NCBI GenBank assembly: GCA_949443285.1
Contig: CASSLW010000007.1
Coordinates: 1-64,000 of the forward strand
Length of the DNA stretch: 64,000 nt
Origin: an uncultured Clostridia bacterium
GTDB lineage: Bacteria; Bacillota; Clostridia; TANB77; CAG-508
Direction of reading: 5' to 3'
The notes under the pieces: model-generated
Told to the model about the DNA's origin: nothing
Databases searched by the model: none
The model's input: the letters and a program-made list of their open reading frames with translations, nothing else
Made by a program: the position numbers and the translations under genes
Part shown: in pieces, positions 21,822 to 32,496 of the stretch
How positions within the stretch are numbered: the first letter of the stretch is position 1
How the letters are laid out: each line of letters begins with the position of its first letter

Positions 21822-22700
21822 TTATTTTAATTGTTTCATAACTTCTTCGGCAAAGTTTTCTTCTTTTTTCTCGATTCCTTCACCTTTTTCGAATCTTGCA
21901 AATTCAACTACTTCTGCATCTTTTTCTTTTAATAATTGAGATACTTTCATATCTGGATTTTTAACAAAAGCTTGGTCAACTAAGCATATTTCGCTAAAGA
22001 ATTTTCCAATTCTACCTTGTACTATTTTTTCAGCAATTGCTTCTGGTTTACCTTCATTCATTGTTTGAGCTTTTAAGATTTCTTTTTCTTTTTCTACTCT
22101 TTCAGCTGGAACTGAAACTTCGTTTAAGTATTCAGGTCTTGCAGCTGCTATTTGCATACATACGTCTTTTGCAACTTCGCTTGTTCCTTTTTTCATATTT
22201 ACTAATACTGCTATTTTTCCGTCTCCGTGGATATATTTTTCAACTAATCCTTCAGCTTCAAATCTTGCAAATCTTCTGATGTTCATATTTTCTCCAATTG
22301 TTGCAATCTTTTCAACTAATACTTCGTTTACTGTTTTTCCAGGTACTTCAATTGATTCTTGTGCTAGTAGTTCTTCTACGTCTTTTGGATTTTTCTCTAC
22401 TACTTGTTTTGCTACATTCATTACGAAGTTTCTGAATTCTTCATTTTTTGCAACGAAGTCTGTTTCAGCGTTTACTTCAACTACTGATCCTACTTTTCCA
22501 TCTTCTGAGATGTATCCTTCAACTAGTCCTTCTGCTGCTACTCTTCCTGATTTTTTAGCTGCTTTTGCAATTCCTCTTTCTCTTAATAGTTCAATTGCTT
22601 TTTCCATGTCTCCGTCTGTTTCTGTTAATACTTTTTTGCAGTCCATCATTCCTGCACCTGTTTTTTCTCTTAGTTCTTTTACTAAGCTTGCTGTAACCAT
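21822..22700 (-). CDS. tsf: elongation factor Ts
   Basis: VKELREKTGAGMMDCKKVLTETDGD. Confidence 0.97.
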   Translation of the reverse strand: MVTASLVKELREKTGAGMMDCKKVLTETDGDMEKAIELLRERGIAKAAKKSGRVAAEGLVEGYISEDGKVGSVVEVNAETDFVAKNEEFRNFVMNVAKQVVEKNPKDVEELLAQESIEVPGKTVNEVLVEKIATIGENMNIRRFARFEAEGLVEKYIHGDGKIAVLVNMKKGTSEVAKDVCMQIAAARPEYLNEVSVPAERVEKEKEILKAQTMNEGKPEAIAEKIVQGRIGKFFSEICLVDQAFVKNPDMKVSQLLKEKDAEVVEFARFEKGEGIEKKEENFAEEVMKQLK

Positions 22701-22725
22701 TATATTTCCTCCTTTACATAGGTTT

Positions 22726-23493
22726 TTATTCTTCGTTTGCTACTACTTCTTCAATTGTTGTAGCTTCTTCTGTTTCTACTGGTTGTTCTTCAACTTCAGC
22801 TTCGAAACTTTCTCCTTGTTTTCCTTCAATTACTGCGTTTGCCATTACGTCTGCAATTAGTTTTACTGCTCTTATTGCATCGTCATTTCCTGGTATTGCG
22901 TAATCTACTTCTTCTGGATTACAGTTTGTGTCTACTAGACCAACTACTGGTATTCCTATTTTTTTAGCTTCTAATATTGCTATTCTTTCTTTTTTAGGGT
23001 CTACTAAGAAGATTACTCCTGGTAGTTCGTTCATTTCTTTGATTCCACCTAGGTTTCTTTCTAGTTTTTCCATTTCTTTCTTTAATAATATTACTTCTTT
23101 TTTAGGTAATACTTCAAATGTTCCGTCTTCTGCCATTGTTTCTAAGTCTTTTAGTCTTTGAATTCTTTTTTGAATTGTTCCAAAGTTTGTTAGCATTCCT
23201 CCTAACCATCTTTGGTCAACATAGTACATTCCACATTTAATTGCTGCTTCTTTCATGCATTCTTGTGCTTGTTTTTTTGTTCCTACGAATAGTACTGTTT
23301 TTCCTTCCTCTGCTTGTTCTTTAACAAAGCTGTATGCTTCGTCTAATTTTTTTGATGTTTTTTGTAAGTCGATGATGTGTATTCCGTTTCTAGCTTGAAA
23401 TATGTATTCAGCCATTTTTGGATCCCATCTTCTTGTTTGATGTCCAAAGTGAACACCTGCTTCTAGTAATTGTTTCATTGCAACTACTGCCAT
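22726..23493 (-). CDS. rpsB: 30S ribosomal protein S2
   Basis: [24 protein letters not shown] gggagg before MAVVAM. Confidence 0.97.
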   Translation of the reverse strand: MAVVAMKQLLEAGVHFGHQTRRWDPKMAEYIFQARNGIHIIDLQKTSKKLDEAYSFVKEQAEEGKTVLFVGTKKQAQECMKEAAIKCGMYYVDQRWLGGMLTNFGTIQKRIQRLKDLETMAEDGTFEVLPKKEVILLKKEMEKLERNLGGIKEMNELPGVIFLVDPKKERIAILEAKKIGIPVVGLVDTNCNPEEVDYAIPGNDDAIRAVKLIADVMANAVIEGKQGESFEAEVEEQPVETEEATTIEEVVANEE

Positions 23494-23733
23494 TTTAAAT
23501 TCCTCCCTTTTTTGTTTTTTCTTCCACAAAGTTCTTCGTTTTTTCGGACCAACTTTGTTGGCACTGCCTTTAAAACTCTCTTTGTGTGATTAATACGCTC
23601 ACTATTTTACCATACTTTTTCACATAATTCAAGGCTTTTGAAAACTTTTTTGCATAAAGTTGCAAAAAAATCTCCTTTGCATATTATCTAACAAGGAAAA
23701 TTTCCTAAAATTTAAAAGAAAGGAGGTCAAACC

Positions 23734-24990
23734 ATGAAAAAGAACATAAAACAAAAAATAGTTATAACATTTCTATTTGTAGTAATCCTCACAACATTTA
23801 ATCAATCACTCTGCCTTGCATTTGGGCCATCAAGCGACAAAGTCTATCAAGGAATAGACGTCAGCTCCTGGCAAGGAAACATTGACTTTGCAGCCGTAAA
23901 AAACTCAGGAATTGAGTTTGTATACATCAAATCAAGTGAAGGGACTAGATATATAGACCCATACTTTGAACAAAACTATCAAAACGCAAAAGCCAATGGA
24001 CTAAAAGTGGGATTTTACCACTATGTAACAGCAAGAAATACTGAAGAAGCAAGAGCACAAGCTACCTTTTTTGCTAGAGTAATCAGCAAAAAAAGCCCTG
24101 ATTGCAGACTTGCAATGGACTTTGAGAGTTTTGGCAATTTATCCGTAAACGAAATTAATCAAATTTCTAAAGTATTTCTAGAAACCTTAGAAAGTGTTAC
24201 AAACTCTGAAGTTGTCATCTATTCCAACGCTTATGACGCTCGAGCCATATTTGGCTCTGAACTTACAAAATATCCACTTTGGGTAGCAAACTACGGCGTA
24301 AATAGCCCTGAACCAAATGGTAAGTGGGAAACTTGGGTTGGTTGGCAATATACTAGTACTGGCAGAGTTAACGGAATTTCTGGCTATGTAGATAGAAATC
24401 AATTTACAGACGGAATATTACAATCATCATCAACAATTATACCTGAACCTGACACGCCATCACCTGAACCTGATACTGGAAATACAATTGTTTATACAGT
24501 ACGAAGTGGTGATACTTTAAGCGAAATCGCTATGCGTTATGGCACAACTGTGTCTAGTATAGTTTCGCTAAATCCAATTATTAAAAATCCCGACTTAATC
24601 TATCCAGGCTGGCAACTTACAATAAAAACTTCTAATTCTTCTGGAAATTCACAAACATATTACACCGTACGAAGTGGCGATACTTTAAGCAAAATTGCAA
24701 TTAGATACAACACCTCTGTATCAAGTATTGTATCATTAAACCCTTCTATTAAAAATCCAAATTTAATTTTCCCTGGTCAAAGACTTTTAATAAATGTTAA
24801 CCAAGATTTTGGTGGTCAAAATACTTGCGGAAAAATTTTATATACAATTAAGTATGGTGATACTTTGAGCCAACTTGCAATAAGGCATCACTCTACTGTT
24901 CAAGAAATTGCATTATTAAATAATATTGCAAATCCTAATTTGATTTATGCGGGTGAAATGATTAGAATCCCATGTTGTTGCAGTGACTGA
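23734..24990 (+). CDS. secreted GH25 lysozyme-like muramidase with three LysM domains
   Basis: signal peptide; [31 protein letters not shown] repeats. Confidence 0.92.
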   Translation: MKKNIKQKIVITFLFVVILTTFNQSLCLAFGPSSDKVYQGIDVSSWQGNIDFAAVKNSGIEFVYIKSSEGTRYIDPYFEQNYQNAKANGLKVGFYHYVTARNTEEARAQATFFARVISKKSPDCRLAMDFESFGNLSVNEINQISKVFLETLESVTNSEVVIYSNAYDARAIFGSELTKYPLWVANYGVNSPEPNGKWETWVGWQYTSTGRVNGISGYVDRNQFTDGILQSSSTIIPEPDTPSPEPDTGNTIVYTVRSGDTLSEIAMRYGTTVSSIVSLNPIIKNPDLIYPGWQLTIKTSNSSGNSQTYYTVRSGDTLSKIAIRYNTSVSSIVSLNPSIKNPNLIFPGQRLLINVNQDFGGQNTCGKILYTIKYGDTLSQLAIRHHSTVQEIALLNNIANPNLIYAGEMIRIPCCCSD

Positions 24991-25082
24991 TGTTTTTGGG
25001 GACGGAGCAAAAATACATCGTTTTTTATTTCAGTCACAAAAAAGGAACAATGCTTTTAAATTTTAGCATTTGTTCCTTTTTA

Positions 25083-25631
25083 TTAGAATAACTTTTCTAA
25101 GATTTTTTTATATCTCTTAAAAATTGGATGATTTTCATCTTGATTTTTTATACAGCTTTTATACACGCTAGTGTAATACCATTTTTGTTTCTCTTTACCT
25201 CTTTTTAGCGAACTCCAAGCTTTTTCTTCTCCATATTTTTCTATACATTCGTATAAATCTTCTAGATTACTTATTTTATCGCACGCTACTATTAGTTTTG
25301 ACCCCAATGGAGCTTCCTCTAAATGCTCTATTGTATGTTTTTTTCTTTCTTCCCATTCTAATGTCTTATCTGGTTCAGAAGCATCATATACATAGTCTCT
25401 AACTTTTTTACCAAATTGTTCTTCTATATCTTCAAAACTATATGGAGTATCTTCAACTACATCGTGTAATATCCCTGCAATTACTACATCTTCATCGCAA
25501 TTATTTCTCTGTAATAACATTCCGACTGTAAACGGATGAAATATCATATCAATATCTTCGATTTTTCTCTTTTGACCTTTATGCGCTTTTGTTGCAAAAT
25601 AAATTGCATATTCTATTCTATCTTTTTGCAT
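25083..25631 (-). CDS. HD-domain (RelA/SpoT-like hydrolase) protein
   Basis: ATKAHKGQKRK...HPFTVGMLL...AGILHDVVEDT. Confidence 0.85.
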   Translation of the reverse strand: MQKDRIEYAIYFATKAHKGQKRKIEDIDMIFHPFTVGMLLQRNNCDEDVVIAGILHDVVEDTPYSFEDIEEQFGKKVRDYVYDASEPDKTLEWEERKKHTIEHLEEAPLGSKLIVACDKISNLEDLYECIEKYGEEKAWSSLKRGKEKQKWYYTSVYKSCIKNQDENHPIFKRYKKILEKLF

Positions 25632-25757
25632 TTCTTATCCCTCTTTTCTCATTTATTATATCTTATTCTATTTTTTATTTCAATATGTTTTTATAAATCC
25701 TTGACTTTCAATTTGCTAGCTGTTATAATGCTTTCATAAATAATAGGAGGTATTAGT

Positions 25758-26357
25758 ATGACTATACGGCCGTATGTTGTAGAATTTATTGGAACACCTG
25801 AAGCAGGTAAGACATCCACACTCAATCAATTGCCATTTATGTTTAAAAAAGACTCTATCAGTAGCCTTGTCATTCAAGAATCTGCCGAACTTCTTCCTAA
25901 ACATATTCCAAAAGGTTCAAATGATGCTGATTTGTGGATACGATTACACACTTTTGGTAAAGTTATATCTGCGCATTACTTAAAAAGCCCTGATATAATT
26001 TTAATTGATCGTGGCTGTGTTGATAATGAATTTTGGGCAATCAAACATTATGAAGACAATGTTCTTTCTGATGAAGAATATAACACACGTCTTCATTTGT
26101 TTAATTCAAAGTTTTCACCTGATTTAGTAATTACTTTTATTGTATCACCAGAAACTGCCATTTCTCGAAAAGGCTATGAAGGAACTACTGTTACAAAAGC
26201 TTTTATCAGAGATTTTAACCATCAATTACAAAAATTTTATAACACTATTGAAATTCCAAAAACCAAAATTGATACTTCTTCTTTGACAAAAGAAGAAACT
26301 TTATTTAAAGCGTATGAATTTATTTTATACAACTATTATAAGTTTTGTACAAATTAG
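25758..26357 (+). CDS. P-loop NTPase, thymidylate kinase-like, with in-frame CGG at codon 4
   Basis: EFIGTPEAGKTSTLNQ; SD aggagg; ATG ACT ATA CGG CCG TAT. Confidence 0.75.
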   Translation: MTIRPYVVEFIGTPEAGKTSTLNQLPFMFKKDSISSLVIQESAELLPKHIPKGSNDADLWIRLHTFGKVISAHYLKSPDIILIDRGCVDNEFWAIKHYEDNVLSDEEYNTRLHLFNSKFSPDLVITFIVSPETAISRKGYEGTTVTKAFIRDFNHQLQKFYNTIEIPKTKIDTSSLTKEETLFKAYEFILYNYYKFCTN

Positions 26358-26366
26358 GAATTTCAA

Positions 26367-26400
26367 AAAGACTCCATTTCTATTTCGGAGTCTTTTTTCT
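26367..26400 (+). terminator. rho-independent terminator
   Basis: aaaaagactccatttctatttcggagtcttttttc. Confidence 0.75.
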
Positions 26401-27316
26401 ATATTGTTGCACCAATAATTCCTGCATCATTCCTAAAAATAGCAGTTTTAACTATGATATTCTCTCTCTTATTAAACAAAACATTATCTTTCAACAATTC
26501 CTTTTTCAATCTGTCAAGTAAAACCTCTTCAAAATAAACAAAACTTCCGCCAATACCAACAGCCTCAGGCTCGAAAATATTTATCAAATTTGCAATTCCA
26601 ATGCTCAGATCTTCAACAAAACTTTGAACCACGCTATCTATTTGTTCTGAATATTGATGTTTTTTTGCTCCGTCCCCAAAAACATTATTTCTAATTATTT
26701 CAAAAAGTTCTTTGCCACTAACCTCTTCGCCAACGCCCAGAACCTCTCGCAAGTTGGTCTTTAAAGCTTTCATTGATGCATATTCCTCGAAACAGCCTTT
26801 TTTTCCGCAATTGCATTGTTTACCATTTTTTTCTATTATCATATGTCCAAATTCACAGCCAGGCAAATCTCCGCAGTCAAGTAGATTATTATTTATTATG
26901 ACAGCTCCACCTATTCCTGTTCCTAATGTTAAAAAGATACTTCTGCTATAATCTTTTAGGCTTCCATATGTATTTTCTGCAATTGCTGCATATTTTGCGT
27001 CATTTCTAATTTGTATTGGTAAGTCTATCTCTTTTTTCAATTCTTCAACTATGTTGAAGTTTTTAATCCCTAAATTTACTGATTTCACTATTACACCATT
27101 GCTTACCGTTCCAGGTATTGCAATTCCAATACCTGTTATTTTGTGCTTTTGGCTCAATAATCGAACATTTTCTATTATATAACTAACTATTGTTTCTTTT
27201 ATTTTCTTTTTTTCAATTCCCTTTAGTCTTTTTTCAAACTTTTCAATTATTCTTCCATTTTTATCTACAACTCCTATTGCTATGTGGCTTCCGCCTAAAT
27301 CTATTCCAATTTTCAT
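26399..27316 (-). CDS. ROK family sugar kinase with an internal repeat-derived segment
   Basis: IGIDLGGSHIAIGVV; CNCGKKGCFEEYAS; VFGDGAKKHQYS encoded by a family C arm. Confidence 0.88.
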   Translation of the reverse strand: MKIGIDLGGSHIAIGVVDKNGRIIEKFEKRLKGIEKKKIKETIVSYIIENVRLLSQKHKITGIGIAIPGTVSNGVIVKSVNLGIKNFNIVEELKKEIDLPIQIRNDAKYAAIAENTYGSLKDYSRSIFLTLGTGIGGAVIINNNLLDCGDLPGCEFGHMIIEKNGKQCNCGKKGCFEEYASMKALKTNLREVLGVGEEVSGKELFEIIRNNVFGDGAKKHQYSEQIDSVVQSFVEDLSIGIANLINIFEPEAVGIGGSFVYFEEVLLDRLKKELLKDNVLFNKRENIIVKTAIFRNDAGIIGATI

Positions 27317-27404
27317 AGTTGGTCTCCTTAATAAAAGTATTTCGCTCTATTTATAGAACTTTAATTAAATGATGTATTTTTGCTCCGTCCCTAAAAACAT
27401 CGAA

Positions 27405-27454
27405 ATGTCCAAAAGGAAACGTCCCCTTTGGACACCCTTTGGACACTTTGGACA
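27405..27454. repeat. family B repeat fragment
   Basis: tgtccaaaaggaaacgtcccctttggacaccctttggacactttggaca. Confidence 0.65.
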
Positions 27455-28801
27455 TTATACTCCATATGCTGAGAACAAGAATTGTCCCATATATACTTGA
27501 ACACATGGCACAAGTACAACTAGCACGAAGAAGATTAGTACTGCTCCAACTATTGCATAAACAACTTGTGGTAGTGCTTTCATAATTTTGTTCATAATAT
27601 TGTCTATGTCTATTTCCATATATTCTACTAGTTTCTCCATCATTTCTGTTAAGTCTGTTTGCATTCCTATTTTCAACATTTCTGTTTCCATTGATTTTGA
27701 TAGTCCTGATTGTTCGAATGGTTCTATCCAAGAGCTTCCTATTAAGATATTATTTATTGATGTTTCTATTATTGATAACATTACGTAGTTTTGTATTACG
27801 TTTTTACTTACGTCGATTGAGTCTTGAATTCTCATTCCGTTTTTAAGGTTTAATAGCATTGCTTTCATTAGTCTTGAAAAGTCTAATGCATATATTAGTT
27901 CTCCAAATATTGGCATTTTGTATTTAAAGTAGTGAAAATTATATTTTCCTTTTGGCGTATTAATATAGAATAATATTGCTCCAACAATTGCAACTATTAC
28001 CAGTGTTGGTATATACCAATATTGAAGGAATAAGTTTACAACATCTGCAAACCATAATGTTATTCCTGGTAATGTGTCTTGTGTTCCCAATTCGTCAAAT
28101 ACACCTTGTATTGCTGGTATTGCGTATAGGGTTCCTACAAATAACATTACAATTAATAATACAAATTGTATAATGTTTGGTATTAATATTCCTTTTATTT
28201 TTCTATTTAATGCAGCCGTATCGTCCAAATATTTTACTGCTTGTTCAAGTGAGTTTGTTAGTGAACCTGATAGTTCTCCTACTTTTATCATGTTGATATA
28301 GATATATGGGAATACGTTTGAGTAATATTCCATTGTTGTGTACATATTTTCTCCGGCTTCCAGTCCTGCTAAGATATCTTCTAATATTCCCCTGAATGAT
28401 ATATTATCTGTACTGCTGATTATTGTACTTAAGGCATGAATATTATTAAAGTTTGCTTTTTTCAATAGATAAAAGTTTTGTGTAAATATAACTATATCTC
28501 TCTCAGTAATTTTTTCTGTTTTTGCAAAATATAGATTTACTCTTTCTTTTGTTGATAAGGTTCTTTTAGGTCCAATTTGTGTTGTATTTACATTTTTCAT
28601 TATTTCTTGTATATCGCTAACATTTTTCTTTTTCTTTTTTACGTTAGCCTTTTTAGACCTATATGCTACTTGATCGATAGAGATTGGTAATAAATTATTA
28701 TTTTTTAAAGTTTTTACTAGCTGGTTCTTATTTCCTGCTTCAACTTTATTTCTAATAATTAATCCCTTATCTGTCATTGCCTTATATACATAGGTTGGCA
28801 T
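27455..28801 (-). CDS. pilC: type II secretion/type IV pilus inner-membrane protein PilC
   Basis: MPTYVYKAMTDKG; GEYSGSL-type and T2SF-like domains. Confidence 0.9.
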   Translation of the reverse strand: MPTYVYKAMTDKGLIIRNKVEAGNKNQLVKTLKNNNLLPISIDQVAYRSKKANVKKKKKNVSDIQEIMKNVNTTQIGPKRTLSTKERVNLYFAKTEKITERDIVIFTQNFYLLKKANFNNIHALSTIISSTDNISFRGILEDILAGLEAGENMYTTMEYYSNVFPYIYINMIKVGELSGSLTNSLEQAVKYLDDTAALNRKIKGILIPNIIQFVLLIVMLFVGTLYAIPAIQGVFDELGTQDTLPGITLWFADVVNLFLQYWYIPTLVIVAIVGAILFYINTPKGKYNFHYFKYKMPIFGELIYALDFSRLMKAMLLNLKNGMRIQDSIDVSKNVIQNYVMLSIIETSINNILIGSSWIEPFEQSGLSKSMETEMLKIGMQTDLTEMMEKLVEYMEIDIDNIMNKIMKALPQVVYAIVGAVLIFFVLVVLVPCVQVYMGQFLFSAYGV

Positions 28802-28832
28802 ATTTGTGCCTCCTTTCTAGTTTTATAATTTT

Positions 28833-29933
28833 CTAGTTTTTTCCTTTTTTAATTTTCAATTGCATAATTGTTCTATTTAAGCTTTCTAAGTTCTTTTCTT
28901 CTATTTGTGATTTTACTTGGTCAAGTGTCAATTTATCTTCTACAAATAATTCTGCTAAAGAATTTATTAATCCAATACTTCCCTTTTCCAAGTTACTTTG
29001 GATAGCGTCTTCTATTTCTGAAACACTTAGTTTGTCTTTTCTAATGATACCTGCAACGATGTTATCAACTACCATTACTTCTGGAACTAATACTAATTTT
29101 CCGTCTCTTCCTGGTAATAATCTTTGAGATACAACAAGTTTTAATAATGCTGATAATAAATATTTTATTGTTGCTTGGTCTCTAACTTCGTAGAAGTTTA
29201 TCATTCTGTCTATTGTTTCTGCACAAGATTTTGTATGCAATGTTCCTATTACTAAGTGTCCTGATTCTGCCATTTCAATTGCAGCTTCCATTGTTTCTTT
29301 GTCACGAATTTCTCCTATAACAAGTATGTCACAGTCTTCTCTTAGTGAATTTTTAACACCTGCACTAAATGTTAGAGAATCTTTTCCTCTTCCTACTTCT
29401 TTTTGTACAATTAATGATTTTTTAGAATGATGTTTGTATTCTACTGGGTTTTCTAGTGTTAATATTTTTTTGTTTTGATTTTCATTTATATGGTTTACTA
29501 ATGCATTTAGTGTTGTACTCTTTCCAGAGTTTGTTTTTCCTGTAACTAGTATTAATCCTTGTGGTTGATATGTCATTCTTCTTACAATGTCTGGTACTCC
29601 CAATGCTTCATATGGTGGTAATTCATTTTTTATTAATCTTAAAGTACATATTGGTACGTCATCTGAAAAAGATATATTTACTCTTAGACGAATGTCTTTA
29701 TATTCGTAAGACATGTCCAATTTTCTAGTAGTATTAAAAACTTCATCTTTGTCCAAATTTCCTTTTACTAATGTATCATATAGTTCATCCATATCTTCTG
29801 GAGTTAATACATCAAAACCTTCTGCTGGCTCTAGTCTTCTTACTATTCTTAACATAGGTTTATTTCCACATATTAAATGAACGTCAGAAGCATCTACTCT
29901 CATTGCCTCGTCTAATATTTTATCCAAATTCAT
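28833..29933 (-). CDS. pilT: twitching motility ATPase PilT
   Basis: ASDVHLICGNKPMLRI; GKTNSGKSTTLNALV; ESGHLVIGTLHT. Confidence 0.92.
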   Translation of the reverse strand: MNLDKILDEAMRVDASDVHLICGNKPMLRIVRRLEPAEGFDVLTPEDMDELYDTLVKGNLDKDEVFNTTRKLDMSYEYKDIRLRVNISFSDDVPICTLRLIKNELPPYEALGVPDIVRRMTYQPQGLILVTGKTNSGKSTTLNALVNHINENQNKKILTLENPVEYKHHSKKSLIVQKEVGRGKDSLTFSAGVKNSLREDCDILVIGEIRDKETMEAAIEMAESGHLVIGTLHTKSCAETIDRMINFYEVRDQATIKYLLSALLKLVVSQRLLPGRDGKLVLVPEVMVVDNIVAGIIRKDKLSVSEIEDAIQSNLEKGSIGLINSLAELFVEDKLTLDQVKSQIEEKNLESLNRTIMQLKIKKGKN

Positions 29934-29950
29934 ACTTTTTCCTCCTTTGT

Positions 29951-31585
29951 TTATATAAATAACAATTTGTTATTTAATTCTTCTAAAGTCGTATATCCTT
30001 TTATAACTTTGTTTATTCCGTCTACTACTAATGGTTTGTAACCGTTTGCTAATGCTTCTTTTCTTATTTCTATACTTGATTTTCCGTTCATTATTGCTTC
30101 TTTTATATCATCTGTTACATCTAAAACTTCAAAAACAGCAACTCTTTCGTAATATCCTGTATTATTACAATGTTTACATCCTACTGCATCATATGTTGTA
30201 CCACTTGTATCAAAATCTATACCATATTTTTTACCTATCTTCTCTATTACTGCTTTTTCTTCTTCGTTAAATGGTCTTTCTTTTTTACATTTTGGGCATA
30301 ATCTTCTTACTAATCTTTGAGAAATTGACGTTGCCAAAGTACTTGCAATGTCATAGTCTGAAAGTCCAATTTTTCTTAATCTTGTTACAACTTCTATACT
30401 ATCTAATGTATGAATTGTTGATAACACATAATGTCCTGTTTGTCCTGCTTGTATTGCTATTTCTCCTGTTTCTCTATCACGAATTTCCCCAACTAGTATG
30501 ATATCAGGGTCTTGTCTTAGTACTGTTCTTAGCGAACCAGAGAAAGAAGATTTCGCATCTATTTCTATTTGGTTTAGTCCTGGTATACGTATTTCTACTG
30601 GGTCTTCTATTGTTGTTATATTAATTTGTGGTCTATTTAAATAATCAATTATACTATATAAACTTGTTGTTTTTCCTTCTCCTGTTGGAGCTGCAACTAT
30701 TGTTATACTGTTTTTCTTATTTATACTTTTTCTAAATTGTTCTTCTGTTCCTGAATATCCTAATTCAAATATATTTCTAATATCTGCGTCTTTTCTTAAT
30801 AATCTTAAAACGAATTTCTCTCCATATACATTTGGTTGTGAAGATACACGGATATTGTAATCATCATATAGTAATATTCTACCGTCTTGAGAGTTTTGTT
30901 TTTCTTGGTGCATATTTGATATAGCTTTTAGTCTTCCTATTATTTGATTTTGTTTTTCTTTTTCGATGCTTGCTGCTGTAATCAATTCTCCGTCTATTCT
31001 ATATCTAACTCTTACTTCTTTTTGCATAGGTTCGATGTGGATATCGCTGGCTCTTCTTTCCATTCCAGTTTTTATTATACTATCTACTAAACTTACTGTA
31101 TTTTCATTTCTTCCAGCTGATGTTAAATTAGTTGTAACATCACCTTCTAAGCTTTTTAAAATTCTTTCTATATCTGTTTCAAATGTGATGTAACTTTCCA
31201 TTACTAGACCTTTGTTTAGTAATAATAGTCTTACAGCATCCATTGTTCTATTATTTACTGTATTTGCAAAACATACTTTTATTTTCCCTGAACTTACTTC
31301 AAATGGTATTGCTTTATTTTTCTTTGCAACATCTAGCGAAATGTAATCTGTCAATTTTATGTTCATATTTCTTCCAGTTAGTAAAATTCCTTTTGTTCCT
31401 ACAATTTCGCCTATTGCTTCTATTAACGTTGTAGGGTCTGTTGCACCTAGTATATATAAAATGTCTCCTATCTTTTTATTTGGATGTTCTCTTTGATATT
31501 TTAGTGCTTCTTCAATATTCTTTTCGGTTACTATACCTCTTTTTACTAATTCAACACCTATTGGTTGTCTTTTTCTAACGTCCAT
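29951..31585 (-). CDS. pilB: type IV pilus assembly ATPase PilB/GspE
   Basis: APTGEGKTTSLYSII; CPKCKKERPF and CKHCNNTGYYER zinc motif. Confidence 0.93.
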   Translation of the reverse strand: MDVRKRQPIGVELVKRGIVTEKNIEEALKYQREHPNKKIGDILYILGATDPTTLIEAIGEIVGTKGILLTGRNMNIKLTDYISLDVAKKNKAIPFEVSSGKIKVCFANTVNNRTMDAVRLLLLNKGLVMESYITFETDIERILKSLEGDVTTNLTSAGRNENTVSLVDSIIKTGMERRASDIHIEPMQKEVRVRYRIDGELITAASIEKEKQNQIIGRLKAISNMHQEKQNSQDGRILLYDDYNIRVSSQPNVYGEKFVLRLLRKDADIRNIFELGYSGTEEQFRKSINKKNSITIVAAPTGEGKTTSLYSIIDYLNRPQINITTIEDPVEIRIPGLNQIEIDAKSSFSGSLRTVLRQDPDIILVGEIRDRETGEIAIQAGQTGHYVLSTIHTLDSIEVVTRLRKIGLSDYDIASTLATSISQRLVRRLCPKCKKERPFNEEEKAVIEKIGKKYGIDFDTSGTTYDAVGCKHCNNTGYYERVAVFEVLDVTDDIKEAIMNGKSSIEIRKEALANGYKPLVVDGINKVIKGYTTLEELNNKLLFI

Positions 31586-31613
31586 AAAATTTTCTTCCTT
31601 TCATTTGTATTTA

Positions 31614-32039
31614 CTATTTTAATGTATATACTATTGGTTGTCTGTTTGTCGTATCATTCTTTACCTTAATAGTCACTTTTACTGTAGTTTTTCCATTTTC
31701 ATTTTTTCCTTCTTCAAAACTACATTGTATTATATCTTTACATATTTTTGCCTTATTTCTATATATCGCACTATTTTCACTTACAAATGTATATTGTGAG
31801 CCATTGTCAAAAACTATATAGTCTGTACCACATTCTAATATTTTTATATTTGGTGTATTTACTTCTTCTGAAAAATGGCTATTGAATGTTGTGTACTCTG
31901 TTATTGGGTCTATGTCTCTTATATCTGTTGTATTATTATAAAAGAACATAGTTACCCTTGAAAGAACTGCAATTACAATTGTCATTGCAATTATATATAT
32001 TGTTAATGAAATAAGTGTTACACCTTTTTGAGACTTCAT
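31614..32039 (-). CDS. pilin-like/prepilin protein
   Basis: KGVTLISLTIYIIAMTIVIAVLS N-terminus. Confidence 0.7.
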   Translation of the reverse strand: MKSQKGVTLISLTIYIIAMTIVIAVLSRVTMFFYNNTTDIRDIDPITEYTTFNSHFSEEVNTPNIKILECGTDYIVFDNGSQYTFVSENSAIYRNKAKICKDIIQCSFEEGKNENGKTTVKVTIKVKNDTTNRQPIVYTLK

Positions 32040-32043
32040 TTCT

Positions 32044-32484
32044 TTAATTCTCCTTTGAAAGTATTGTTGATAGTTCTACGCTTCTTTCTTGTCCTTTATA
32101 CATATAAGAGATTTTTACTGTTACTTTTTTTACTATATCTTTTATTACTTCTGCATCTTCATTAACATCTTTGTAATCCACTATTGTTATTGTTCTATAA
32201 AACCCTTCATTTCCTTCTACTGGTTGGTTAACCAAGCTGTTTCCTTGTTTATCAACTGTCGTTGTTTTGTCCATTCCTAAGAACTCTGAAAAGTCTTGAC
32301 TTTTTATCTTTTCTATTTCGTTTACCGCTATATAAGTTGCATCAGACTTTATTTTTAATTCATCTGCCGAACTATTGAAGTTATATATTAACATTGCTAT
32401 TAATGATACAAATATAAATATTACAATTACTGATATTGCTATATCTATACCTGTATATCCTTTTTGGCTACGCATGTTTTTCAT
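32044..32484 (-). CDS. prepilin-type (PilV-like) protein
   Basis: QKGYTGIDIAISVIVIFIFVSLIAML. Confidence 0.65.
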   Translation of the reverse strand: MKNMRSQKGYTGIDIAISVIVIFIFVSLIAMLIYNFNSSADELKIKSDATYIAVNEIEKIKSQDFSEFLGMDKTTTVDKQGNSLVNQPVEGNEGFYRTITIVDYKDVNEDAEVIKDIVKKVTVKISYMYKGQERSVELSTILSKEN

Positions 32485-32496
32485 AGTTTTGCTCCT

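Noticed and set aside
23535-23620. rpsB leader hairpin (ccaacaaagttgg) as a ribosomal protein S2 autoregulatory RNA
   Set aside because: Hairpin is visible but I cannot match it to a defined leader family by eye.
27351-27731. 126-aa ORF (minus) over the pilC 3' end
   Set aside because: Overlaps PilC in another frame, low complexity, and its end reads through repeat sequence.
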